This document shows positions 1 to 9,114 of a stretch of DNA of 64,000 bases, in pieces. This DNA is from an uncultured Williamsia sp. Its GTDB lineage: Bacteria > Actinomycetota > Actinomycetes > Mycobacteriales > Mycobacteriaceae. The stretch covers positions 248,001-312,000 of the forward strand of contig NZ_CANLWM010000006.1 in the NCBI RefSeq assembly GCF_947494875.1. Reading direction: 5' to 3'. Within the stretch, counting starts at the first letter, position 1. Every line of letters starts with the position of its first letter. A program made the position numbers and the translations under genes. The notes under the pieces were generated by a model. That model worked only from the letters and a program-made list of their open reading frames with translations, was not told the origin of the DNA and made no database searches.

Positions 1-2
1 CC

Positions 3-1601
3 CGCGGTGCGCTCGCGAGCGTCGACATCGACGACCGCTCCATCGAGCTGACAGTGGATGCGGTCGGCCGTGAGACCCGCCGCGCGTTCGGGACCGTCGC
101 GATCGACTCCGCCTGGGACAGCGTCGGGCGGCTGCGTCGTCGTGCCGTCGTCGACGGCCTCGCCGACGCCGGGCGGCTCAACCTGGCACTCGGCCCGTCC
201 GCCTTGTCTGAGAATGTCCGCGCCGCCAGCGACTTCACCTATCGCGCCGACGGCGCACTGCTCGAGGTCGTGAGGGAGGGACCCGCGACTGAGAGTCTTG
301 CTCCGGCTGCACGCTTCGGTCTCGACGGCGCGGGGCGTGTCCACACGGTCACCGACCCGGCCGGCCAGGTCCGCGAGTCCTTCACCTACGACGCGAACCA
401 CAACATTGCCCGGGCTGGTTCGCCTGACGGGGAGTCGGGGTGGGAGTACCGGAATGGCCGACTTGTCGATGACGGCCGCAGCACCTACGGCTACGACGGC
501 GCAGGTCGCGTCGTCCAGGTCGTCCGGCGGCGGCTCAGTCGGAAACCGGATGTGTGGCGATACGGCTGGGATGCGTGGGACCGACTGAGGTGGGTGATCG
601 ATCCGTCTGGCCGTCGGTGGGAGTACGAGTACGACCCGCTCGGTCGCCGCACGGCCAAGATCGCCGACGACGGGTCGCGTGTTCTGTTCCGCTGGTCGGG
701 AACCCAGCTCGTCGAGCAACTCGACGCATCGACTGGCGAACTCACCTCATGGGTGTACGCGCCGGGTGGTCTCACCCCGGTGGCGCAGGTGTCCGGCCCA
801 GTGGCGTCTCGCGAAACCGGCGGTCTCCTCAACCTCGCCGGGGCAGATGGAGACGCTGCGCCTCTCACGCAGTCGGAGGTCGACCGTCGGTTCTTCGCGA
901 TCGTCAGCGACCAGATCGGTATGCCCGTCGGGCTCCTGGATCCCGACTCAGGTGAGATGGCCGGCCGCGCCACCACCACTCTGTGGGGACAGGCCACCTG
1001 GACCGGCGAATCGACGCCCATCCGCTTTCCAGGCCAGTACGCCGACGACGAATCCGGGTTGGTCTACAACCTCTTCCGCTACTACCACCCGGGCTCGGGC
1101 CGATATCTGACGCCAGATCCTCTCGGTCTTGCTCCGGCCCCCAATCCCTATGCGTATCCGACCAACCCGACGACCACAGCCGATCCGTTTGGTCTGATGC
1201 CCGATGGCTGTAAGCAAGACTTCCCCGGCGGGTCGCTGGAAGCACACGAGAATGCAGGCGGACACACCATCGAGAAGCACGTGGGAAAGTCTGATGACTA
1301 TCTGCGCAACCGCCTCGGGACCTCCGGAGTTCAGGCGGCGTCGACCTTTTCGGATCTCGCTACCGCGGAGAGGGCGATAGCGAAGTTGCTCGGCGACAGG
1401 TCCGGGGACATCGGTTCGTGGTTGAACGGCGCGCGACGGCGTCTCGTCCTCACCGGCGATGTCGGCGACATCGTGGGAAGAGTGCTCGAGCGTGGTGTCC
1501 CCAGTCCGTCGGCGGCTTCCGCGATCCGTGTCGTGCTTGATCGCGGCGGTCCAGAGAATCTCGCGTACCTCATCAGAACCGCCTTCCCCGTATTGGAGTG
1601 A
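3..1601 (+). CDS. RHS-repeat toxin, C-terminal part, with RNase A-like CdiA-CT tip (5' end outside window)
   Basis: The reading frame is open from the first bases, so this is the 3' end of a larger RHS/YD-repeat gene. YD-type repeats such as YGYDGAGRV and YEYDPLGRR occur around residues 160-225 of the visible part. The RHS core boundary follows (FRYYHPGSGRYLTPDPLGL, then a short linker ending in DPFGL). The last ~125 residues form the toxin tip. The segment GGHTIEKHVGK with a following ASTFSDLATAERAI matches what I know of the RNase A-like CdiA C-terminal toxins, where the His residues belong to the active site. The product is probably an exported contact-dependent or released toxin that cleaves RNA in rivals. 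The stop overlaps the immunity gene. The core identification is firm; the toxin class is recalled from the family motif. Confidence 0.85.
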   Translation, partial: RGALASVDIDDRSIELTVDAVGRETRRAFGTVAIDSAWDSVGRLRRRAVVDGLADAGRLNLALGPSALSENVRAASDFTYRADGALLEVVREGPATESLAPAARFGLDGAGRVHTVTDPAGQVRESFTYDANHNIARAGSPDGESGWEYRNGRLVDDGRSTYGYDGAGRVVQVVRRRLSRKPDVWRYGWDAWDRLRWVIDPSGRRWEYEYDPLGRRTAKIADDGSRVLFRWSGTQLVEQLDASTGELTSWVYAPGGLTPVAQVSGPVASRETGGLLNLAGADGDAAPLTQSEVDRRFFAIVSDQIGMPVGLLDPDSGEMAGRATTTLWGQATWTGESTPIRFPGQYADDESGLVYNLFRYYHPGSGRYLTPDPLGLAPAPNPYAYPTNPTTTADPFGLMPDGCKQDFPGGSLEAHENAGGHTIEKHVGKSDDYLRNRLGTSGVQAASTFSDLATAERAIAKLLGDRSGDIGSWLNGARRRLVLTGDVGDIVGRVLERGVPSPSAASAIRVVLDRGGPENLAYLIRTAFPVLE

Positions 1602-1603
1602 CC

Positions 1604-1936
1604 ATGAATTATCTCGAGACGCTTGTGCGGGACTATTACCACCAGGACTACGAGATGGATGGTGGAAGGTGGGGCGCCCTGGATGTGTTCATAGACAACT
1701 TCGGGGGCTCTGAGGCCGCAGTCGCGCTGATTCGTGAGATCGATCGGCTATTTGAGGCATCGGGCTCGGACGATGACCGCGTGTCAGATCATATCGCCAA
1801 GCTTGGTATCCAGATCATGCCGAGCGCTTCGGAAAAGAATTACGCTGGTTGGCTGCGCCAAGTTCGGGCACGAGCCGAGAACATGCTGCTCGCGCAGCCG
1901 GGCGGCCGGCGAGAGGACCGCGATGACGCGGAGTGA
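1604..1936 (+). CDS. CdiI-type immunity protein
   Basis: This 110-residue acidic protein lies directly behind the RHS toxin. I chose ATG 1604, preceded by GGAG at 1594-1597; GTG 1598, overlapping the toxin stop as GTGA, is the alternative. The beginning (NYLETLVRDYYHQDYEM) resembles the contact-dependent growth inhibition immunity proteins paired with RNase A-like CdiA tips. It should bind and block the toxin in the producing cell's cytoplasm. The function is inferred from position, size and N-terminal resemblance. The last ~10 residues (GRREDRDDAE) are charged and probably disordered. Confidence 0.7.
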   Translation: MNYLETLVRDYYHQDYEMDGGRWGALDVFIDNFGGSEAAVALIREIDRLFEASGSDDDRVSDHIAKLGIQIMPSASEKNYAGWLRQVRARAENMLLAQPGGRREDRDDAE

Positions 1937-2016
1937 GGGCGGCCCGACCAGAATGAGTGCCGTCTTTCACGAGGCGCACTCCGAGACACGGTCGAGTTTC
2001 GCGAAGTGAGTTGTTG

Positions 2017-3801
2017 ATGACCGACGATCGGTGGACCTTGGTTGATGTCGAGACCTCTGGCCTGAGTGTGCAGCGGGATCGTGTGCTGAGCATCGCGGTT
2101 CTCAATCTGGATGGCGACACGGTCGTGGACGAATACAGCACGCTCGTGAACCCCGGTTGCGATCCCGGACCGGTGCATGTCCATGGCCTTACTCCGGCGC
2201 GGCTGCGTGACGCTCCGCGATATGACGAAGTAGCCGCCGAGATTCATGGCAGGCTTCAATCGCGAATCCTAGTTGCCCATAATGCGGCCTTTGATCACGG
2301 CTTTCTTTCTGCAGAGGCCGTGCGACTCGGCGACGCGCTCCCCACGCAGCAGCGTTTGTGCACGGTGGCGTTGACCCGCCGATTGCAGCTGAACGTACCC
2401 AACGCGAAGCTCTCGACGCTGACCCGCTACTGGAGGATTCCGCACCGCCGGGCGCACGACGCGCGGGAGGACGTCGTCGCGTTGGCCGGAGTTTTCCGCC
2501 AGAGTCGTAGTTTGGCGGCCTCGTTGGGTCTGCCACTCCCGATCGTTTCCTGCGGTGTGGATGCCAAGGCAAGCCCGTCGCGAAGCGGCACCACGCGAGC
2601 GCCGCGTCCGCCCAAGCGGAATTGCCCATTCCGCAATCCAGGTCGCTTTCATGAGTCGACGGGACTGATTCAGGGCATGCGTGTCGCGATCACGGGACCG
2701 CTGTCGCGGCCTCGCGGCGAAGTGGTCGACGCGCTGACCACAGCCGGCCTCGACGTCACGGGTTCTGTGAGCGCGCGAACCAGCGTGCTGGTCACGAACG
2801 AGCCGTCTGACTCCACCAAGTCACGTGCTGCCGACGCGCATGGTGTTCCGATCATCGACGAGCGGACACTGTTTCGGCTTCTCGATCGAGTGCGCCCGGG
2901 TACGCCTGCGGACGCCCCGGTGGAAGTCGAGCCGCATCAGCCCGTTCGCGCGTCGGGCAATGCTCATGCGAATCCGATTGCGTCGGGCGTACAGCGCGGC
3001 CCATGGAGCCGTCGCCGCGTACTGCTCGTCGGTGGTCGCCATGTGGAGGCGACCATCATGCGTTCCCGGCTGATCCAGTTGGGTGCGCTCCCGGCGGTGA
3101 ACCTGACGGCGGGGGTCACTGATGTTCTGGTACTCGACGGCGGTGACGGCGATCCCCGCATGCCGCGCATCCGCGAGCGCGGGCTCACCGTGCTCGCGCC
3201 GCGAGATGTCAACGCACTGCTCGGAACGGCTGCCGGTGATCCGCCGTCGGCGCCGATGACGCCGCCATCTGATGAGCACGAGCCGGTGGTCGTGCCGGCA
3301 GGGGGAGTGGTCGATCTGCCGCCTGAGGTCGACGATCTGACCGTGAACGTCTCGTGGTCGGTCGCGTCGGATGCCGATGTCGACGTCGTCGCCTTCGAGC
3401 TCGGCACGGACGACTTGGTCCCGTCGGATTCTCATTTCGTGTTCTACAACCAACCGTATGGGCCGACCAGCGCGACTCAGTTGAGCATTGACGGTGACCG
3501 CGAGCAAGCCATTCACATCGACCTGGCGGCGATCGACGACGGCATCTCCCGTGTAACCGTCGCTGCTGCGCTGGACGGGCCTGGATCATTCGGTGACATC
3601 GGGGCGTTGGGTGTGACTGTCGATGGGGGAGAACGACTTCTCGCATCATCGGTGCTGGACGCTGCGACGACCGAACGCACGATGATCGTCGCCGAGATCT
3701 ACCGGCGGAGCGGGCTCTGGCGTGTTCGGGCGGTGGGGCAGGGATACGACCACGGCCTCGCGGAACTCGTGGTGGGATATGGAGTCGAGGTGGATCAGTA
3801 G
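2017..3801 (+). CDS. DEDD 3'-5' exonuclease - BRCT - TerD fusion protein
   Basis: A 594-residue multidomain protein. Residues 5-165 are a DnaQ-like exonuclease: VDVETSG carries the first two acids (D10, E12), AHNAAFDHGF carries Exo II and AHDAREDV carries Exo III. Residues ~225-300 form a BRCT-like domain (GMRVAITGPLSRPRGEV, a form typical of ligase and PolIII BRCTs). A second, weaker BRCT-like segment follows at ~335-410. Residues ~425-590 are a TerD-family domain (tellurite/stress, calcium-binding): an N-terminal 'VNVSW' strand, FYNQP, and an SIDGD acidic loop. ATG 2017 is chosen because AAGTGAG lies upstream and the extra 20 residues from 1957 look non-coding. It probably processes DNA under stress; the substrate is unknown. 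GC content is normal for the window. Confidence 0.8.
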   Translation: MTDDRWTLVDVETSGLSVQRDRVLSIAVLNLDGDTVVDEYSTLVNPGCDPGPVHVHGLTPARLRDAPRYDEVAAEIHGRLQSRILVAHNAAFDHGFLSAEAVRLGDALPTQQRLCTVALTRRLQLNVPNAKLSTLTRYWRIPHRRAHDAREDVVALAGVFRQSRSLAASLGLPLPIVSCGVDAKASPSRSGTTRAPRPPKRNCPFRNPGRFHESTGLIQGMRVAITGPLSRPRGEVVDALTTAGLDVTGSVSARTSVLVTNEPSDSTKSRAADAHGVPIIDERTLFRLLDRVRPGTPADAPVEVEPHQPVRASGNAHANPIASGVQRGPWSRRRVLLVGGRHVEATIMRSRLIQLGALPAVNLTAGVTDVLVLDGGDGDPRMPRIRERGLTVLAPRDVNALLGTAAGDPPSAPMTPPSDEHEPVVVPAGGVVDLPPEVDDLTVNVSWSVASDADVDVVAFELGTDDLVPSDSHFVFYNQPYGPTSATQLSIDGDREQAIHIDLAAIDDGISRVTVAAALDGPGSFGDIGALGVTVDGGERLLASSVLDAATTERTMIVAEIYRRSGLWRVRAVGQGYDHGLAELVVGYGVEVDQ

Positions 3802-3921
3802 GCGACGTAGCGCAAGTTCGGACTGATTCGGGTTGGCGTGGACCACCAATCGTCGCGGGAAGCTGAACAGCAGCCGCGGTGGATCGAACGACGCTATGAA
3901 ATTGACGCGTCGCACGCACTG

Positions 3922-4779
3922 TCACCACTCCGTGTCGCAGACGCCGCACACCCAGCGTGTGACATCCATGTCGGTGATGTCGCACCCGCGGAGGGAGGTC
4001 CCGAAGGGCGGCGGCCCGGGCGGGAAACCGCGGAGAATCGAGAACGCCTGATGCTCGCCGCATTCGGGGCAGGCCGGACGGTTGCTGAACATCAGTTCCT
4101 CCACCGTCGGACCGAGCGGCTGGTGCAGGATGTCGTGGCACGACGGGCAGACGCCGACTGCGCCGGAGTCCGCCGGTGACCAGTCGTCCGGTCGGTGAGC
4201 GCCGACATGGGTCTCGAACCGTGGCGCGAACCGACGGCTGGTGTCGCGACCGCACCCGCCACACCCCCACAGACGTGCCTTCTGAATTGCGTCGTCGTCG
4301 TGCGCCCGGTCGCAGGCGTTGTCGAGGTCGCGCCACGGGGTCGGTGAGTCGGCTTCGGCGCGGATCCCCGCGGTCAACGCAGCGGCGTCGCTCGAGGCCA
4401 GTGTTCCTGTGCGTCGCGGAATGCTGACAGCCACCCGCCGCTCGACAGCCTCCAGAGAAGCGCCATCAGGAAGGTGGGGGCCGACGTGATGCAGAGCTCC
4501 TTCGCCGTTCATCTCGGTCCACACCGAGACGCGTGCGACGGCCCACTCTCGAGCATCGACCAGAGTCACAACCGCGTCCCCGACCTCGATCCCGTCCGGG
4601 AGATCCCAGGACACGTCGGTGGCGTCAGCCCCTCTCTGGAACGCGGTCCACGGTTCGGCGATCGCGATGTGCAGAGGGCGCGACGGGTCGATCTCGGGTT
4701 GACGCCGTGCCGGCCGTCGACGGGAGATGGGGACGCGCTTCCTGGGCGCGTTGCGCGCGCCTGCTGTCGGCTCTCTCAT
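3922..4779 (-). CDS. HNH-type zinc protein with C-terminal zinc ribbon
   Basis: A 285-residue protein. ATG 4779 is chosen because AAAGGAG lies 6 bases upstream; the longer frame to 4887 is unlikely. The first ~45 residues are basic and probably disordered. The C-terminal half has a Cys-rich HNH-like centre: CGGCG, then an H-rich stretch (ETHVGAHRPDDW), then CPSCHDILHQ. A second pair, CPECGEH and CGVCDTEW, forms a zinc ribbon. The HNH reading is by motif only; the metal-binding His/Asn are not proven and a purely structural zinc role is possible. It is convergent with the TerD fusion and monocistronic. No partner gene is evident. Confidence 0.5.
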   Translation of the reverse strand: MREPTAGARNAPRKRVPISRRRPARRQPEIDPSRPLHIAIAEPWTAFQRGADATDVSWDLPDGIEVGDAVVTLVDAREWAVARVSVWTEMNGEGALHHVGPHLPDGASLEAVERRVAVSIPRRTGTLASSDAAALTAGIRAEADSPTPWRDLDNACDRAHDDDAIQKARLWGCGGCGRDTSRRFAPRFETHVGAHRPDDWSPADSGAVGVCPSCHDILHQPLGPTVEELMFSNRPACPECGEHQAFSILRGFPPGPPPFGTSLRGCDITDMDVTRWVCGVCDTEW

Positions 4780-5042
4780 GCGTGCTCCTTTCGCGGTCTC
4801 GTGCACCATAGGGCGACCCACCGACATCTCTGGGTGCGAGCCGACATCGCGCCCGCGGCCGTAGTGGGTGTCCTTGTTGCGACACAACGTCCGACGAACA
4901 CGCGCAGGATCACGACCCCGACGGCTCTCGATCCGCTTCGCCCGACCACGGGGCGGTCAGCCCCGACAGCGCGGCGGGACGCGCCATGAGCGCCGACGCG
5001 TGGAGTCAGCTGTGGTCGGCCGTGTGGGTTCCCGCCGTGGCA

Positions 5043-7868
5043 TCACCCGGTCGTGCCCGGCCGGTAGGCGGTGGTGCCCTCCGATCCGCGGCTGTTGCTG
5101 ACGAGCTTGGCGAAGCACTGGTTCGGGGCGATCGCCTTCGAGTCACACCACGCGTTCGCGCCCGCGGCGTCGAGGACGTTGGGCTGCGCCACGGTGATCC
5201 ACCACCCGCGGAGGTCGAAGGTCCGCCACTCGTCGGACCACAGCAGCCGTACCTCGGGATAGCGGGCCCGCAGATCGAGGTGTTGCCGGAGGATCTGCTC
5301 GGGCGTCCAGGCGACCATGGTGCGGTCGTCGACGTCGGTGGCCATCATCGGCGGCGTGCGGACCTGCTTGGCCGAGATCTGAGCCAGCCACCGGTCGAGG
5401 TACTGCGACTGCACCAGCGGGCGGTCGGCGTTCGCCTGGGCGCGGAGCGCGTCGACGGCGTTGACCGACAGGTCGACTCCGGTCTGGGCGGCCACCTGGG
5501 GTGCCCCGACGATCGCACTGCTCCCTCCCGTCGACCCGGAGAACTCCTGTCCCGGGGCGACGCTGTCGACACCGACGCCTGAGCACTCCACAGTCTCGCC
5601 ACCGGCGCCGACCGACGTGCTCGATCCGCTCCCACCGGCCAGCGACGACGGCAACCGGAAATACGTGCCTGCGGGGAAGGCGAAGTCGCGCAGGGTGTCC
5701 TGCTTGCCGGGCATCGCGAGGGGCGATTTTGCCAGGTCGAACGTCGACGACGCGACGACGCTTCTCTGATCGCGGACGGTGACCTGGTACATCGAGTTCG
5801 ACAGCACGTCACCCCCCGCGCAGCCGGGCGTGAACTTCAATCGCACGACGAGGCTCTGCGCGTCCACGGAGAAGGTGACCGGTGTGACCGTCGGCGGTGT
5901 GGTGCACCGCGTCACCGGACCCGACGCGTCCTGTGCGGCGGAAGGGATGACGCCGCCGAACAGTTCGGCTGCACCGCCCGTCGGGTGGAAGCCGACGATC
6001 GCACGCGTCCCGACGACCACGAGATCGTCGCCGACGGCGACGACCTTCTGGTAGTCGCCGGTGTCGGGCAGACCGACCGACCAGGACGTGTCCCCGGTGG
6101 CGACATCCATCGCGAACAGTGACCGGTCGCCCACGTCGGACGTCCCGAAGACCCGCTGCCCGTCGGTGGCGAGGTCGTAGGAGAACGACGTCGCCGGCTT
6201 CTCCCAGAGCGTTCGCCCGCTTCGGATGTCGATCCCCACGGACCGGCCCTGGTCCGAGGAGTTGAACACGGCGACGGTTCCGACGACGGCGACCACGTCG
6301 CCGCCGAAGCTGTCAGAGGACGTCCACGGCAGCGTCCACAGGACGTGGCCGTCCGTGGGGTCGATGGCGGAGTCGTAGGTGAAGGCCACGTCGACACCGC
6401 TTGCCGGCGCATACAGACGTGGCTGCGTGGGTGTCGACGAGGTGAAGTAGAGCCGCTTCCCGGTGTCGTCGAACATCAGAGCCGAGTCGCCCGGCGGGTG
6501 TGCGGTGTAGCGGTCGCGCGTGATCAGCGACCCCTGATCTGTTCTGCCCCCGATCTTCTGGCCCTGCTCGGTGTAGGCGAGAGACCACCCACCGGTGGCG
6601 CTGCCGTCGGTGAAGACGACGACGTCGTCCGACGCGGTCAGCGTCGTGCGGGTACCACCGGGGATCTGCTCGGTGCGGGTCCAGAAGGCGGTCGGGTTGG
6701 TGCGTGTCCCCAGGGACACCGTCGCCGTGGTGTCGTCGTGCTTCGCGTACGCGTACTTGTCGCCGAGCTTCTGCACCACCTGATAGTCGCCGGCGAGCTT
6801 CGCGATCTCGGATCCGTCTCGCGCCGAGAGCAATACGAGACCGTTGGGGGCGGTCGCGCATCCGATGGTGTCGTCGTCGAACACGTCGGAGCAGTTGAGT
6901 CCGCTGTAGCTGGTCTGGCGCCAGGCCTCCTGTCCCGTGCGGGGATCGACGGCCACCAGCGCACCGTTTCCCATGCCGGTGATGAGAAACCGGTCGGACC
7001 GGAGGAACCCGGTGGATTCCTCACCCCCGACGAGGTAGTTCGGTCGGGTGAACGCCTGGGCGCCGAGTTGCTCGGGTACGACGGCGAACGCCGGTGACGG
7101 GACTGTCGGGAACGCGCGGTGGACCATTCCCGACGGGAACGCGGTCGCTGCGGCTTCGGTGCTGTCGCTCCGTGACTGCCATGCACGCCATCCCACGAAC
7201 GCTCCCGCGCCGACGACGAGGATCACCACGACGGTGAGCGCGGCGGCGATCACCGGCATCCGCGATCGGGTGGACCGTGGCCCGGGGGAAAGCTGCTGCG
7301 GCGGGGACATCGACGTGGTGACCGGAGGAGGGAGGGGGTCGGTCGGCTGCGGGGGAGCGCCCGCTCCACCGAACGCCGGGTCGCCGGCCGGAGTTGTCTT
7401 GACCAACGACACCGGCGGTGTGGCCGGACTCTGCGTCGGTGGTTCCTCGGCCGGCGGGGGCGAGGGTGTCAGCGGAGCCGACGGCGTGATGGAGGCAGGC
7501 GGTGTCGTGGCCGGACCGCTCGTCGCCCCCGGGGCATGCGGCGAGGGTGGTTGTGTCGCGACGGGCGGTGTGGGCTGCGGCCACGCGGGCGGCATCGGTT
7601 GGCCACCGTCCCGAGTGGTGCCGGCGGGCACCCTGGTCGCCTGCAGCGCCCCGCGGAAGCGCGAGACCGCGCCGGTGAGGTGCATTGCCGTGTCACCCAG
7701 TCCGGCATGGGCGTTCATCCCGGTGATCAGGCACAGCGAGTACGCCCCGCACAGCAGGACGAGTAGCACACCGAAGGCCGTCCCGGCGGGGATGAGGAAC
7801 GCCACGATCGCGCCTGCGCCCATCGCGACGGCGATCAGCGGGCCGGCGATGTACCGGTTCGTGGTCAT
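5043..7868 (-). CDS. Membrane-anchored PQQ-like beta-propeller protein
   Basis: A 941-residue protein. Residues 5-55 contain two hydrophobic segments and residues ~90-195 are Pro/Ala-rich. A third membrane segment lies at ~205-230 (PVIAAALTVVVILVVGAGAF). The rest is outside or in the cell envelope. Residues ~260-650 hold repeated PQQ-type blade motifs (VAVDPRTGQEAW, IDPTDGHVLW, GIDIRSGRTLWEKP, MDVATGDTSW). Residues ~670-941 are a Cys-containing extracytoplasmic tail without a recognised family. The start overlaps the stop of the upstream gene by 4 bases (ATGA), so the two are co-expressed. Pro-rich membrane propellers of this kind occur in mycobacterial-type envelopes; the ligand or partner is unknown. 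Confidence 0.7.
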   Translation of the reverse strand: MTTNRYIAGPLIAVAMGAGAIVAFLIPAGTAFGVLLVLLCGAYSLCLITGMNAHAGLGDTAMHLTGAVSRFRGALQATRVPAGTTRDGGQPMPPAWPQPTPPVATQPPSPHAPGATSGPATTPPASITPSAPLTPSPPPAEEPPTQSPATPPVSLVKTTPAGDPAFGGAGAPPQPTDPLPPPVTTSMSPPQQLSPGPRSTRSRMPVIAAALTVVVILVVGAGAFVGWRAWQSRSDSTEAAATAFPSGMVHRAFPTVPSPAFAVVPEQLGAQAFTRPNYLVGGEESTGFLRSDRFLITGMGNGALVAVDPRTGQEAWRQTSYSGLNCSDVFDDDTIGCATAPNGLVLLSARDGSEIAKLAGDYQVVQKLGDKYAYAKHDDTTATVSLGTRTNPTAFWTRTEQIPGGTRTTLTASDDVVVFTDGSATGGWSLAYTEQGQKIGGRTDQGSLITRDRYTAHPPGDSALMFDDTGKRLYFTSSTPTQPRLYAPASGVDVAFTYDSAIDPTDGHVLWTLPWTSSDSFGGDVVAVVGTVAVFNSSDQGRSVGIDIRSGRTLWEKPATSFSYDLATDGQRVFGTSDVGDRSLFAMDVATGDTSWSVGLPDTGDYQKVVAVGDDLVVVGTRAIVGFHPTGGAAELFGGVIPSAAQDASGPVTRCTTPPTVTPVTFSVDAQSLVVRLKFTPGCAGGDVLSNSMYQVTVRDQRSVVASSTFDLAKSPLAMPGKQDTLRDFAFPAGTYFRLPSSLAGGSGSSTSVGAGGETVECSGVGVDSVAPGQEFSGSTGGSSAIVGAPQVAAQTGVDLSVNAVDALRAQANADRPLVQSQYLDRWLAQISAKQVRTPPMMATDVDDRTMVAWTPEQILRQHLDLRARYPEVRLLWSDEWRTFDLRGWWITVAQPNVLDAAGANAWCDSKAIAPNQCFAKLVSNSRGSEGTTAYRPGTTG

Positions 7869-8791
7869 GAACAGACTCCTGCGATGTGGGTGGTGGCCGA
7901 CGAGAACGTGGACGGGCTGAACATCCCGTCGATGTCCTCGAGTTCGCCACCGTCGTCGCGGACCTTGCCGTCGTCGTAGCCCTTCGCCTTGTCTGCCAGA
8001 TCACTCACCTCGTCGGTGACGTCGATCGTCGTGTCGTCGTTGACGACGCCGCGCGCCGACTCGTACGACGAACACAGTTCGGCCTTCGTCGTCGTGTGGA
8101 AGGTTCCCGAACCGACGGCGAGCGCGACGACCACGGCAAGCGCGAGGACGACGATCGCTGCCGTCGGGATGGCTGGGAGGTGGCGGGCGACCGAACTCGA
8201 CTGACGACGGTGGTTCGGCCAGGCGGTGGCCGGGGCCGGTGCGAGGCGCGTCGCGACACCAGAACCAGATCCGCCCGTCGGTGCGCTCGCCACCGCCAGC
8301 TGTGGGGTGATGGCGTGCAGCGCCGGGAACACCGTGTCCAAGAGGTCGTGGTGCGCAGCGAGTGCGGCGCGGGGTGGGCCGCTCCACCACAGCACGGTCA
8401 CCTCGCCCAGGGTGTCTCCGTCGTCGCCGGCGTGGACGGCCACCGAAGCCTCGTAGAGTCCCTGCGTGTCGTTGCCGACTGCGATCACGACGCGACCGTT
8501 CGCGTGATGGCGGTAGTGCGGCATGAGCGGCCCGGGCGTCGCTGCCTCCGCGACGCCGGGGAGTGTCGAGATCACCTGCGACGCCTCTTCGGCCGACATC
8601 GCGACTCGGAACGACTGTGCGGTTCCTAGCTCGTGGGCGTACCGATTGGTCTCGGCCTGCCTCCACAGGCCGCGGAAGGGCAGGGCCACCAGGGCGATCG
8701 CCGCGTCTGCGACCCCGTCGACCACCTTGTCGAGCACCCAGATCCCGACCGCGATCGCACCGATGATTCCCAGCGCCAGCAGGAGTGTCAT
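7865..8791 (-). CDS. Two-membrane-segment hypothetical protein
   Basis: A 308-residue protein. An N-terminal membrane helix (residues 2-21, LLLALGIIGAIAVGIWVL) is followed by a ~170-residue cytoplasmic-type domain. A second membrane helix lies at ~212-232 (AAIVVLALAVVVALAVG), and a ~75-residue acidic tail carries Cys residues near both ends. The tail has the look of a small extracytoplasmic DUF3558-like domain but no firm match. It is the first gene of a two-gene unit with the propeller protein. Two perfect palindromes precede it (8813-8828, 8842-8853). Function unknown. Confidence 0.6.
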   Translation of the reverse strand: MTLLLALGIIGAIAVGIWVLDKVVDGVADAAIALVALPFRGLWRQAETNRYAHELGTAQSFRVAMSAEEASQVISTLPGVAEAATPGPLMPHYRHHANGRVVIAVGNDTQGLYEASVAVHAGDDGDTLGEVTVLWWSGPPRAALAAHHDLLDTVFPALHAITPQLAVASAPTGGSGSGVATRLAPAPATAWPNHRRQSSSVARHLPAIPTAAIVVLALAVVVALAVGSGTFHTTTKAELCSSYESARGVVNDDTTIDVTDEVSDLADKAKGYDDGKVRDDGGELEDIDGMFSPSTFSSATTHIAGVCS

Positions 8792-8812
8792 TGCGGGCTC
8801 GCGTCGTGATAC

Positions 8813-8828
8813 CGGGGGGCGCCCCCCG
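8813..8828. promoter_or_regulatory. 16-bp perfect palindrome upstream of the membrane/propeller operon
   Basis: CGGGGGGCGCCCCCCG is a perfect 16-base palindrome ending 22 bases before the start codon of the leftward gene. It could be an operator, or a hairpin in the 5' leader that masks the ribosome binding site. No known regulator's consensus is recognised. Confidence 0.4.
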
Positions 8829-8841
8829 AGGGGTTGTAGCT

Positions 8842-8853
8842 CATCCCGGGATG
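8842..8853. promoter_or_regulatory. 12-bp perfect palindrome CATCCCGGGATG
   Basis: A second perfect palindrome lies 13 bases beyond the first, in the 323-base gap between the leftward operon and the rightward secreted-protein gene. Its size and position suit a dimeric repressor site. The remainder of the gap (8854-9114) shows no gene; it should hold both divergent promoters. Confidence 0.35.
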
Positions 8854-9114
8854 CTCGCAGCCGCGATTCCCCGTCGCTATCGGCTGATCGTGGGATTCAT
8901 GTGTGGGTCCGCGGAAACGGAAGGTACTTCGCTTCAGTATTCAGTCTTCCCTCACCGCAACGTGATTCATCCGATCAGCGGATCGCGTTTTCAGGTGTGC
9001 GACCTCGACGATCGAGGTGCCTCGTCCGAGGCTGTCGGCGCCAGGGGGCGATCGGAGTCAGTCTGCTCCGGTGCGACCATCGCTGTCGCCATCTCATCGC
9101 GAGCAAGGAACCAC

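Noticed and set aside
3209-4336. Long leftward frame across the TerD region
   Set aside because: Arg/Pro-rich shadow of GC-rich coding sequence on both strands, no ribosome binding site or motif.
7048-7920. Long rightward frame antisense to the propeller gene
   Set aside because: Glycine-rich translation without domain logic; it is the high-GC shadow of a clear membrane protein.
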